From: Pleodorina starrii
Taxonomy: Eukaryota; Chlorophyta; Chlorophyceae; Chlamydomonadales; Volvocaceae
Direction of reading: 5' to 3'
Length of the DNA: 64,000 nt
NCBI GenBank assembly: GCA_030267565.1
Contig: BRXU01000004.1
Coordinates: 335,001-399,000, forward strand
Shown here: piece after piece, positions 44,043 through 55,677 of the stretch
Layout of the letters: every line of letters begins with the position of its first letter
Numbering within the stretch: the stretch's first letter is position 1
Position numbers and translations under genes: made by a program
Notes under the pieces: generated by a model
What the model saw: the letters and a program-made list of their open reading frames with translations, nothing else
Database searches by the model: none
What the model was told of the DNA's origin: nothing

Positions 44043-46650
44043 CCCCACGTGGCGCACCACTCCACTCCACTCCAGGAGGGAGGGAGGGAGGGAGGGCTGT
44101 CGGGAATTGAGATGGAGCGGCCCACCGCCTCTGATTGGGGGTCGCGCTGTAGGGGAGGCGGGGATGTGGTGGTGGCGGGTGGTGGGGGTGTGTGCTGTTC
44201 GATGCGCTGCGTTGGGCAGCGGGGGGAGCGTCCCAGAGAAAGAGGAGGAGGAGGAGGAGGGGGCGGCCCTCCCAACCAGTACACGCGCACGACTCTGGGC
44301 TGTGTGGCACCTTCCACGGACTCCTCCCCTCGGCCTCGGCCTCTGCGTTACGTGTTCGCCTCTGCGCCGCAACTCCGAGCGACACCCCCTCCCCATCCCC
44401 ACCCCCACCCCCGCCTCCTCCATCCCTCCATGCGCCCCCCGCCCACCCCGCCCCGCCCCGCCCCACCTCCTTCGCTCCTTCCCGCGCTTCAGGGCTTTCT
44501 CGGCGAGGCTCCCCCCGTGGGAGCCCTCTTCTCATCCATCCGAATGGGCTTCCTGCCGTCGCTCAACTGGTACCTGCACCACGTCCGCGGCGGCGGCGGC
44601 GGTGGCGGCGGCGGTGGCGGCGGTGCTCCGCCTCCGCTGCCGGCCCCCGGCTCCCCCCGCTTCACGCCCAAGGGCCTTATCACCGCCCTCCTGCGCTCGG
44701 CCGAACACCCGGCGGCCGTGCAGGCGTGGTCGGCGGTGGCGTGTGGTGTGACCCACGGGTCGGACCTCCGTCTCCAGATCTCCCACCTCACCAGCATGGA
44801 GGCGCTCTGTGTGCTGGAGCTCTTGGAGGGGGCGGCGGAGGAGGAGAGGGCGGCGATGGCGGCGGAGGAGCTCGTGCAGGAGGAGGAGGAGGAGGGCGCG
44901 GAGGCGGAAGGCGAGGAGCGGCAGGAGCGGCAGCGGGGGGGTCTGCTGCCGGCGGACAGCCGGAACGGAGGTGGCGGCGGCGGAAGTGGTGGCGGAAGTG
45001 GAGGTGGCGGCGGCCGACCTCCTTCGTTGCCGCTCCTGGCATTGGATCTGTTAGAGGAGATGATGGAGGTGGCGGCGCTGGAGTTCACGGAGCCCTTCCA
45101 CGAAATTGCCGCCGCCGGCGGCGGCGGCGGCGGCGCCGCCTTCGCGGCCAGTGAGTTGTTGCAGGGGGCTGGGGAGCCCGCTCCAGAGCTGGCCGTGTTG
45201 GAGCTGGCGCGGCCGGAGCAAGCACTGGTGCTGTTGCTGTGGAAGCTGGAGAACAAGGGCGTGGTGCTGCTCTTCCAGCCTGCGGTGGCGACCACGGCCG
45301 CGGCGGGTGGTGGTGGTGGTGGCGGTGGCGGTGGTGGTGGTGGTGGTGGTGGCGGTGGTGGTGGCGGTCGGTTGGTGCTTGCGGTGTGCCGCGGCTCGCC
45401 GCTGCCGACGCGGTCGGATGCGGGGTACAAGTGGGGCCGCATCCAGGCGCGCATCCCGCGGGTGACGGCGGCGGCGGCCAGCGTGGCTCCTGCGGTCAAG
45501 GCGGTGGTGGAGTGTCTGCTGCGGAAGCGGCTGATGGTGATGTGGATCCATTGCCGGGGGGCGGAGGGACTGGGCAGGCTGCTGCAGGCGCTGGGGCAGG
45601 TAGGAAGGGAGGGTTGGGGGGCAGGGTGGGTTGGGGGCGGATGCACCGTGCGGTTGGTTAGGGATTTGGGGGGCCGTTTGTTTGTTTGTTTTGTTTGTAT
45701 CCTCCGCCATCCATTGAGGTGGCGGAGTCCAGTGCATCCAGGGCGCACACAGCGCCGGTGAACACAGCGCTGGCAAGCAAGCAGCGGCAACACAGACAGA
45801 CACACAGACAGACACACACACACAGACACACACAGACACACACAGACACACACAGACAGACACAGACACACACAGACAGACACATCTCTGCGAGCCCCAA
45901 ACCGACGATTACCCCCCTTAGATCAGTTCCTTGGTGTGTGTGGTGAGGGGTCTGCCACGTCGTCCTCCTCACCCCCCGCCCTCTGCGCCCTCCTCCCGCC
46001 TTCTCCTCCTCCTCCAGGCCCGGCGGGAGTTGCTGGACGCGGGCAGGGACCTCTGCTTTGCGCTCGTGGCCGTGGTAGACTGGGCTGAAGACAAGGCGCA
46101 GCCGCATCGGGCTGGCGGCGGCGGCGGCAGGGACGACGATGACACCGACACTAACGTCGACGGCAGCGACGGCGGCGCAGGTGCGTGCGACGCCGCTGCC
46201 GCACATCCGGCGCGGCGGCAGGCCGCCGCCAAGGGCCGCCCCGCCGCCGCCGGCTCGCCGCCGCCGCCACCATCCAACAGGAGTCAGGTGTGCGAGTCCC
46301 TGCAGACGCTGACCTCCCGTCTCAACGCCTACCTCGATAGGCCCGTGTCGCAACCGCGACTGGGGGCGGACGGGTCGGTTGCGGTCCAGGAAGGGGCGCG
46401 GGCGGCGTCGGCGGTGTTCCTACAGGCGATGCGGGAAGCTGAGAGGCTCCTGGGGGGGCTGCTGGGGGGGCCGCAGGGGCGCGGCGCGGGTGGTCTGCGG
46501 GAGGGCGTTACGTTGGAGTTTATGGTGCAGGAGTGCGCGCCGGAGCGGCCCTGGGATACGGTGCGGCCGGAGGTTTCGGAGCGGGTGCGGCAGGCGGCGG
46601 AGAAGCGACAGAGTCAGCAGTGGCGGGAGAGGGCGCTGCGCGGCTCGTGA
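40728..46650 (+). CDS. Large protein of an unrecognised family (paralogue A)
   Basis: Five exons: 40728-41453, 41829-42584, 42716-42835, 44493-45599 and 46018-46650. All introns are phase 0, giving 1113 residues. The N-terminus MSATARALWAQQEQRRRRL, then HQALALLQRRYPTAVFLAG and RRWRKPLPWGL, matches the first exon of the convergent gene at 58205-49862. Other shared blocks: RCRAFVAMAHRLAALD in exon 2, LALHGLLL...LDPLECAA in exon 3 and RFTPKGLITALL...AVQAW in exon 4. Later parts include LLALDLLEEMMEVAALEF, WKLENKGVVLLFQP, YKWGRIQARIPRV and a helical C-terminal exon (FALVAVVDWAEDK). Ala/Leu-rich helices suggest an alpha-solenoid-like fold. Gly runs interrupt exon 4. No catalytic motif, membrane segment or known domain was recognised. 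Intron 3 is expanded by a 24-bp minisatellite. Confidence 0.85.
42846..43955. repeat. 24-bp minisatellite, about 45 copies
   Basis: The unit is GGGGCGGGCAGGGGAATACA plus GGGA. It is repeated almost perfectly across intron 3 of paralogue A; a few units lack ACA or carry a single G insertion. The G-rich strand is the transcript strand. Because 24 is a multiple of 3, all three antisense frames stay open and mimic long proteins. Confidence 0.97.
44002..44040. repeat. (TG)n microsatellite
   Basis: About 19 TG dinucleotides in intron 3 of paralogue A, shortly after the 24-bp minisatellite. Confidence 0.95.
45788..45893. repeat. CACAGA-type repeat
   Basis: An irregular run of CACAGACACA units in the last intron of paralogue A. 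Confidence 0.9.
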
Positions 46651-49600
46651 CCGGGTGATGGAAGCGGGAGGGGGGCGGGGCGGGGGACGGAGGGCGGCGG
46701 CGGCGGCGACCGTAGCGGCTTGGAGCGCGGCCGCAGGCGGCGGCGACGACGGCTTTGGCGGAGGTGCGGTGCGGGTTACGGGGACCCGTGTACCGTACGT
46801 AGTATGACCGGGTTGTTGTTGTTGTTGTTGTTGTTGTTTTTACTGTGTTCATCGTGAGTCCGACCGCGTGAATGAAATAGTTTACCGTAGCTGCCGTATT
46901 AGGCATCAGCCGTATTCACGTTCGGGAGGGGCGCAAGGACCAAGTGCGCTGCGGAATTACGGCGCTTATCGGATGTGTGTTTGTGTGTGGGTGTGGGTGT
47001 GGGTGGGTGTTCGTGCCCCCATACACACGAACAGAAAAGGAAAGACCAAGCCAGGACGAGCCGGGCGCTCATCGGAGGTGACGCGCTTCCGCCCGTCGCG
47101 GTCAGTCTCACCGAAGCAGCAGCAGCAGCCCCCCGCGGGCCTTTGGGCCCTTTGGGGGTGAAGTGAAGCGGCGAAGGTACCGGTAGGCCGCCAAGCAGCG
47201 GGCAGTAGGCAAAGCAGGAAGTAGGCAGAGCAGAGGCAGCAGTGTGTTTGGACGCAGCAGGCGGTGGATGTCGCTGTGCGTTCGTAGCCCGAGCCCAACG
47301 GCGGCGGGCGGATGTGTGGGTGTGTGAGGAGCAGGTGGCAGGTGCAGGTGTGCGTGTCCAGTCAAGGATCGGGGGTGATGCAGCGGAAGTGGCGCCAAAT
47401 GAGCAGTTGGGCAGTCGGCAGCGCGGCAGGCGGGCGGCGCATATTGTGCGCCCACACGCGCGATTAATTGGTTGGTGGGTTCGTTAAAGCCGTCATGACT
47501 CAAATGTCATGAATTTGCCGTATGCTTGCATTTTTCAGCGTTGCTGGATGTGTGCAATGCGGGTTTTGCGTCCTTTCCGTCTCGGCACCCGATTGGTACC
47601 GGCGGGCAGGGGAGGTGGGTTGGCTTGCGGCGGCCAGTGCTAAGGGGGTGTTCCCTCCGCGTCCGGGCGCGTCAGGCGCCCTTGACCGTAACTGGAAGCG
47701 CAGCGTTCCCAACAACCTCCTGCAGGATTTCGGTGTATACGCGTGTACGGTATTCCTGTATTTGCCAGGAGCGGATACGGTTAGAAAGTCGCTGGTGCCT
47801 ACGGCAGGGCGTACACAGCCATCGGGCATCCGGCGTGTTCCGCATGCTACAAACTAATGATTGTCAAACCCATGCGTATGCGTATCGGGGCCATCGAAAG
47901 CCGCGAGAGCGTTGGAGGAGCCTTCCCAAGACGGGGCACCCTGCTGGTCTTGTTAACATACCGCCCATGTCGGTCTTTCCCGCCGGGACCTGCGACCTGG
48001 ACTCGCAACAATGAACAGTGTGTGCTGTCTAGGGGTTGTCTGCACTGAATTGAACTCGGCAGCGACCGGGCCGGACCGGACCGGGTGACTCCCCGCCGTA
48101 AGACGCTGCTGTCGTTGTTTTGAGTGCGGGCGATGAACAACGGGTCTACGGGTGGCAGCCCTGCTCCGCGCGGCGCGGCGCGTCCGCGCCGTCCTTCACA
48201 AAGCCTGCCTCAAAAGCTTCAAAACGGCCCTCGGAATTGGGGGTTATCCGGGGATTGGGGGCCCGGGCGGACACCCCAGGACCCCACACCACACATTTAC
48301 AGCAAACATCAACACACGTAATGAAATCCTGACGCCTGCCTCTTCTTTGCATCGTGCGCGCTCACCCATACCCGGTAGACGGCGATCTGCAATCGCCCCC
48401 TCAGCAGATTGTGCGGGTCAGTCCATCCGTCCGTCAGTCACCGCCGAGTGCTTTTCGCACCGACCGGCCATCGGTCCCAAAGACCGACGCCTGAGAGCTG
48501 AAGAAGCCGGTCCACCTGAGGAGTCAGAGCTGCCGCGCTGGACCCAGCCAGCCTGGGCCCGTTGGGCGGTGCGCGCTGCCACACACACTGGAGACGCCAC
48601 CGATCAGGCGCGGCACGTGCCATACACACACACACGTAGCTGCACCGCACCACTGCCTCTGCCGCAGCTACCGTAATAGCCCCCCTCCCTCGTCAAACAT
48701 CCCAGACGCGCCAACACATCCCGCGCGGATCAATCTACAGCCGGTCTCTCGCCTCTGGCGGTGCCTCGCCTGCGCACAGCCCGCTGTGGAACCCAAGCGA
48801 CGGCGACCTGGGCCAACACTGCCTCCGTCCGTCCTTCCTTCCCTGCCCCCCCCCTGAGATACGATATCGTAAACTGACAGACAGATGCCATTCATGGACG
48901 GGGCCGTTCCTTTGCTCCGTGCCTTTCCCGGGCCCCTTCCTGCCCGCCCTCCCGCGTACAATCCTCTTCCGAGCGAAACGGCCTCCCGCCCCTCCGCGGT
49001 GCCGGGACCCCGTGAGTGACCTCTGGAGACTCGATGCGCCTTGGGGCCCCTGCCCTGCCCTTCCCGCCCTGCAAGGGAACCGTCAACGCACCCTACTCCC
49101 GCTGCAGGGCCGGCTGCAGCGTCGGCAGTGCTCTGGGGCTTCCTCCCCGTCCGCCGCCTCCGTTCCCATACCCCTTATTGTGTCTTCCGGCTGCCGCCGC
49201 GGCCCGCCGGTCCGGTGGGGCCCCCGGGGCACCTATCCCGCCGCACGCCCCCCCGGGCCTCCCCCCACCCCGCGTACAAGGACAAGGACATGGATAGGAT
49301 GCACACTCCCCCGCCTGCAGCAATCCTGACGAAATGCCGAAAGGCCGCAACCCGAGGCCGCCGCCATCCCGCTGTCATCCCCAGTCGCTATACCGGACGA
49401 GGTTGACGTGCCGCCCCGCGATTCGCTGTCCACCAGGCCCCCACTTGTCTACCTGCCCACCTGCCTACCTGCTTGCCCACCTACCTGCCTACCTGCGCCA
49501 CGTCTTACCGCGCACTTCCTGCGACCCTAGCCCTACATGCAGACGCCATCACCACGGCCCCCCAAATGCAGACGCCTGGACGACCCGCGGCTCCCACACC

Positions 49601-49861
49601 TTCCCCCCCAGCCCGCAGCGCACTCCTCCCCCCGCCAAAGCTCCCTGCCCTCTCTCTTCCTCCCTCGCTCCTCCCCCACTCTTGCCATGCCAATCCCCCG
49701 CCCTTGTCCCGCCCGACCCCCTCCTCCCCGCGCCCGGCCCCGTCCCCGCTCCCCCCTCCCTGGTTATCGTCCTTCTTTCTTCCCCTTTCCTCCCCTCCCC
49801 CACTTGCTCCTCCCTCCCCCACTTGCTCCTCCCTCCCCCACTTGCTCCTCCCTCCCCTCCC
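46651..49861. other. Intergenic region between convergent paralogues
   Basis: It holds the 3' UTRs of the plus gene ending at 46650 and the minus gene ending at 49862. A (GTT)n tract lies at 46811-46839. Several frames of 100-170 codons occur, but none has a start context, splice structure or family resemblance. No gene could be supported. Confidence 0.45.
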
Positions 49862-52800
49862 TCACACGGACGACATCATGGTCCTTGTCAGCTCTTTCCG
49901 CGCACTCTGCGCCGACTCCTCCCCCCGCTTCCGCGCCAGCTCGGCCGGCCGGCCCCGCTCGCACTCCACCACCAACAACACGTAACACAGCTCCTGAAGC
50001 GCCGGCCCGCCGCCGCTGCCGCCGCCGCTGCCGCCGCTGCCTCCGCCGCCGCTGCCGCCTCCGCCGCCTGCACCGGCACCTCGCAGCTGCTCCCACAGGA
50101 ACTTGAGCGCATACCTGGCCCTCCCCATCGAGCACATGTAGTCCCCGCTCGTCCAACCGCCGCCGCCGCCGCCGTCGTACAACCCCCGCGACGTTATGAA
50201 CATGTCCCGGCCCTGCAGTAGCTCGTCCATTGCCTCGCGCAGGCGGTAGCCGGTTTCGGAGCCCTTCCGCGGCTGCCGCTGCTGCCTCGCCCCCGCCTTG
50301 TCGTCGTCCACGTCCTCCTCCTCATCGGCCGCGAAGTACAGATTGGTCGGCTGAATGAACAGGTCCCGCTGCTGCGCACGCATGTCCCTGCACACCTGCG
50401 TGTGTGTATGGGTGTATGTATGGGTGTGGGTGTGTGTATGGGTGTGGGTGTATGGGTGTGAGCATGGGTGTGTGTATGGGTGTATGTATGGGTGTGGGTG
50501 TGTGTATGGGTGTATGTATGGGTGTGGGTGTGTGTATGGGTGTGTGCATGGGTGTGTGCATGGGTGTGTGCATGGGTGTGTGCATGGGTGTGTGCATGGG
50601 TGTGTGCGAATACGGCACGTGCGTCTATGTCGTAGGCGGGCTAACGCGCGGGCGACCGGTGGGGCGGACAGGCAGATTCGTGACGTGGCGGGCTTGTTGG
50701 TCACCGCAGGACGACGCCAGGACGATGGCGATCATTAAAGGGCGAAACCGCAGCGATGGTTGGAGAACGACGGAACCCGGACAAACGAGGGGCCCTCCGG
50801 TACCCCCGGTACCTCCCTACCTCCCTGCTTCCCTGCCTTCTTCCTTCCCTCCGGCCAGCCAGCCAGCCAGGCGACCATCCTGCCCTCCCGGATCGAGCCG
50901 TTCGCCGGTCGCTCGGGCACCCAAGACTACGTACGACAGCAACCAACCAACCAACCAACCCACGCTCCGTTACGTACCTGCTGCACCAGCCGCAGCGCCC
51001 GCTGCAAGCCCTCCACGCCTTGCGCTCGGAGCTCAAACACGCGGGCCTGCTGCTCCACTAGCGCCTTCCGGACGAGCTTGGTCTGCTGAGCAAGCCTGGG
51101 GCGGGCGGGGGCAAACCAGACGATAGCCGCAGCGGGGGGCGGCGGGGCGGGCATGTCGAGGCAGGTCAAGGCCGGACGGCGGGCGCGTATGGGTGGACGC
51201 GCGTGTGTGTGTATTGCGCCCGAGCGCGACCGCATGCTCCGACCGCGCTGCTGCGCCTGGGCCTGCACCTAGAAACGCGCGGAAAGCAAACGTGCAGCCG
51301 AGCGTGTGGCCGCACCCCACACGCCCGCCCGCCTGCCCGCCCACACGCCCGCCCGCCTGCCCGGCCTGCCTGCCCGGGCCCCCTCTCCCCCCCCCGCCCA
51401 TCTCAATCTCAATCTCACGCACTTGCTGGTCGCAGTGATTGTGACCCGCTGCGGCTCTGCGCTGCGGCCGGTCGGCACATCCACCAGGTCGTACAGAGCA
51501 TGACGGAGGTGACCCCGGTGCACCGACAGCCGCAGCCGCAGCTCCGAAACCTCCTCCTCCCCACGACGAGCTGCCGCCGCCGCCGCCGATCCACATCCCG
51601 ACGGCCCCGACCCGGATCGCCCGCCCGCGCCGACGGCTCCCGCCGCTGGCGCCTGCGCGTGGGCCCGGCCCTGCGCGGGGCGAGACGCGGCGAGCGGGGG
51701 GGGTTGGGATGGGTAGATGAGGCCATGAGGAAGGGGGCTAGCAAGCCGCAGGTGTGTGTGTGTATGGCGGGGCAGCAGCGCGGGCCGAGAGCAGCGCCTG
51801 GAGACGCGCGGACCCCTCCCTGGACTCAACCACCCGCCCAGCTCGCCCCCCGCAACTCTCAAAACCCAAACCTCAACAGCCCTTCCTCTCGGCCCGCCAT
51901 CCACCGTCATCAGTAAAAGCCCCCAACACCTCCTCAACACCCCGCACCCCCAACACCACCACCACCACCGCCCCTCCGCCTCACCTTCTTGCCCTTGGCT
52001 CCCGAGCTCGCCGCCGCCGCCGCCGCCGCTGCGGTGGCCGCACCGGCCGCCGCCGCGGCCCCCGCGGCACCGCCCGCCGCCGCGGCCCCCGCGGCACCGC
52101 CCGCCGCCGCGGCCCCTTCGTCGCCATCCTGCCCCAGCTGAAACAGCGCATCCATCTGCTTCCTGGTCACTGCGGGGTGCGCGAGCAGCAGCACTAGCAG
52201 GGCAGCGGCCTCGGGGCCCTGCACGTCCACTGAGTTGCCCCCCCGCCGCCGCCGCCCCCCGGTTTCCCCCACGGAGGAAAACACGCACACCTGGTCACAC
52301 ATCTCCATCACGGGTAGCAGCTGCTCCAGGGCGCAACCGGGGTGGAGCGCCAGCGCACCCCCGCCACCGCCGCCGCCGCCGCCGCCGCCGTCGCCGCCGT
52401 CGCCCGAATCGGAGCCTGTGCGCTGTCGCGCGCCGCTGCCGTCCTTTGCGCTGCCTCCACTTGCCGTTGCCAGCCCGACGCGGGCCGTGCGGCTGCTGTC
52501 GCCGAGGCCGCTGGCGCCGGCGCCGCCGGGCGGATGGTGACTCGGCGTTTGCCGGGAGGCCGGCTCCGCCGCCGCCGCCCCGCCCTCCGCCTTCGCGCCC
52601 GCCAGGCGCCGCGTCGACACGTGTACCCGGCCGTCGGCCGCGTGCCCGAAGCCAGCGCCACTGCCCGCCTCCGGTCCCGCCCGCTCCCCCCGTTCCCACC
52701 ACCGCTCGCCCGCCCGCCCGTGCTGCTGCTGCTGGTGCTGGCGCTGCTGTCGCGGAGGCAACACCTCCACCTCCACCTCCACCGGCCCAGCAGCCGCAGC

Positions 52801-55645
52801 CGCCGCCGCGGCCGCAGTCGCAGCCGCAAACTCCTCCTCGTCGTCGCCACTGTCCTCAAAAAAGGCCTCATCCCAGCTGTCGTCCCAGCTGTCGTACCCG
52901 TCATCGTACCCTTCGCCATCATCGTCGCTGCTGAGGCCGCCCTCGGCCCACACCCGCCTCGATGCGCCCCACGCCAGACACAGCGTCCCCCAGTGGCACA
53001 CCAACCCGCTCATGGACCCCGCCCTCGCTCCGGACTCCTGCCAGCCTCGCTGCGGCCAAAGCTCCCACGGCTGGTCCGGCTGCCAGCCCCGCTGCCGCCA
53101 GCGATCCAACCCACAGCGGCTGCAATACGCCGTCAGCAGGGTGACATACGGGGGCGGTAGCGCCAGGAAGGCCCCCAGGGAGCGGACCAGTCGCTCCAGG
53201 GAGCGCCGCAGGCGGTGGCCAGGGCTCGGGAGCGGCTCCGCCGCTGCGGCTGCCGCCGCTGCTGTCCTCTGCCGCGCCACAGGGGCGCCCAGCCAGCCCT
53301 CCTCCGGCACCAGCAGCCAGAACCGCGGGACGAAGTGCAGCCAGCGGAACAGCAGGTTGGAAGCCACGAGGGGTGGGAGGGGCGGGGCCGGGGCTCCCGC
53401 GCGCCCAGTTTTCTACAATTGCGGGAGCGGGAGCGGCGGCGGGAGCGGGAGCGGGGGTTCAGGGAGCGGGGGTTCAGGGAGTGGGAGTGGGGGTTCAGGG
53501 AGTGATATACTCCTTTATATAACAATGAGTCACTGTAGGAGTGGGGGGCGGCGGGGGCGGGGGCGGCGCGGCGTGGAGGGGGTTCAGGGGGGGTTCCCGG
53601 GTGCAGCTGGGGGGCGCTGTGGACGAGGCGGCAGCGCGGTGGGCCCTCCCGAGGAACAGAGTGGAGTGGAGTGTGGCGGAGGGGCACTGGGCCCGTGATT
53701 CCTCCAGGTGCGGCGCGGGAGGCCCCGTCTGTGTGTATGTATGTACAGCGTATGTACGGCAGTCGTACCGAGAGCTCCCGGTACAGCACCACGCCGGTCA
53801 TGATGCAGTACGGCAAGCCAAAGAGGTGCATGGGCAGCTCTTGCCCCTTGAGCGCCGCCAAGCCCATCAGCGCGACTTGAGCGGTCTGGGGGAGAGGCGG
53901 GGGGCGAGGAGGGAGGGACGCGGAGGGAGGGAGGGAGGAGTGATTTGCGGTCGATCGATTGTATCGAGTGTAGGGCGGGAAGGCGGGAGGTGGGGGGCGA
54001 TCATCGTCGGGCACTCAGAGGGCGATGGGATTTGGTTGGATGGGAGGTGCCCTCCTGTTGTGACATGCGATGACGTCATCCCGCTGAAAGCAGCGATCCC
54101 TCCTGTAAAAAGGCCCGGCCCGGCCCGGCCCGGCCCAGCCCAGGCCAGCCCAGCCCAGCCCAACCCAACCCAACCCATTATAATCGAACCCAACCCAACC
54201 CATTTTAATCGAACCCAACCCAACCCAACCCATTCCATTCCAACCCATTCCAATCCAACCCAATCCAACCCAATCCTACTTTCCCAAACGACGACACGCA
54301 GCGCTACTCCCGCCAAACCAGATACGGTAGACCGAAGTCAAACCCTAAGTACCCCATCGCCCAGCCCAGCCCAGTCGCCAGCCGTCCGTACCCACTCCCG
54401 TGCAACCGTGCTGGTCCCCCAATCCCCCGCCCGGCCCCGCCCCGCCCAACCGCTCAACCGAACCGTAACGCTGGGCGCCAAACCAACCTCACCCCGCCCC
54501 ACCTCGAAAGCAGCCGAAGCGTCTAGGCCCCCACAACTCCTCGCCCTCTCCTCCTCCGCCCGCATCAGCAGCCCCTCCCAGCTGCCCCGATGCGCAGCCA
54601 GCAGCCCCGGCCGCAGCTCCTCGGCCATGTAACGCAGGCTGACGCGTTCACCGTCTTCGATCCAGCCTAAGAGCTGGCTGACGGCCGATGAATTCGAGCT
54701 GCGGTGCAGGGCGCGCTGCAGGACATCGCCGAAGCCCATTGCGTCGAACAGGCGGGCGCGCTCGCCGCCCGACTGCTGCTGCCGCCGGGTCTGGGCGCCG
54801 CCGCCGCCGCCACTGCCGGCCGCCGCGGCGGCGCCGAAACGAAGCAGCTCCCGCAGCACCCCAACGTTCCGTGGGTCGTCGTCGTCGTGTTCAGGTTCGC
54901 CGTACGACACGCAGCCGTACGACTCCAGGCAGCCCATGTAGAAGCACACACTCCGCAACACGTCCCGGCGCAGAACTTCCGGTTCGCCGCCGCCGTCACC
55001 GCTGCCGCCGCCGTCATCATCATTGCCGTCGAGGGCCGCACCCGCCAGCGCCTCGCCGCCGTACAAACCCAGTTCGTACAGGAACTCGTACAGGCCACGC
55101 CGCCCCAGCGCCGGCGCGCCGATCGGTGCCCCGATCCCGAAACCGGCTCCGAGACCGCCCGTGGCGGCTCCGAAACCGGCCCCCACTCGCCGCTCCGCCG
55201 CCCTTTCATCGTGCGCATCGCCGCACACTTGAGCCGCCAGGACGTTACTCATCGCTTCCGTGAGTTCGATGTCCGTCGGGCCATCCCGGGAAGCGGCCTT
55301 GATCATCGCCGCCTCGGCGAGCGACTGTACGAACATCCCCGGCGACGAAGCGGCCAGCATCGCCGCGAAATGCGCCGGCGAATAGCGCTGCTGCTCCTCG
55401 CCGCGCGGCGGGCCCGCGGGTGCCCCCCGGCTCCTGCCACTGCTGCCGTCGCCGCCGCCGCCGCCGCCGCCGCCGTCGCTCGGCACCGGCGTCCAGCACA
55501 CAATGTCGTACAGCTGGGCCGGCGACAGGTACTTGTACGGCTTTCCCGTTAGGCCTGCAGCGCGTAACGCAGCGCGGAGGGATGCCACCGCCGCGAGCAG
55601 ATGCGAGCGCGCCTCGCCTCCCCGCTGGACGAGCGACTGCCAGCC

Positions 55646-55677
<32 letters not shown>

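Noticed and set aside
42600..44535. Overlapping antisense frames of 484-607 codons full of PSLYSPAR / PPLPVFPC repeats
   Set aside because: They are translations of the 24-bp minisatellite in an intron; the unit length is a multiple of 3, so all antisense frames stay open.
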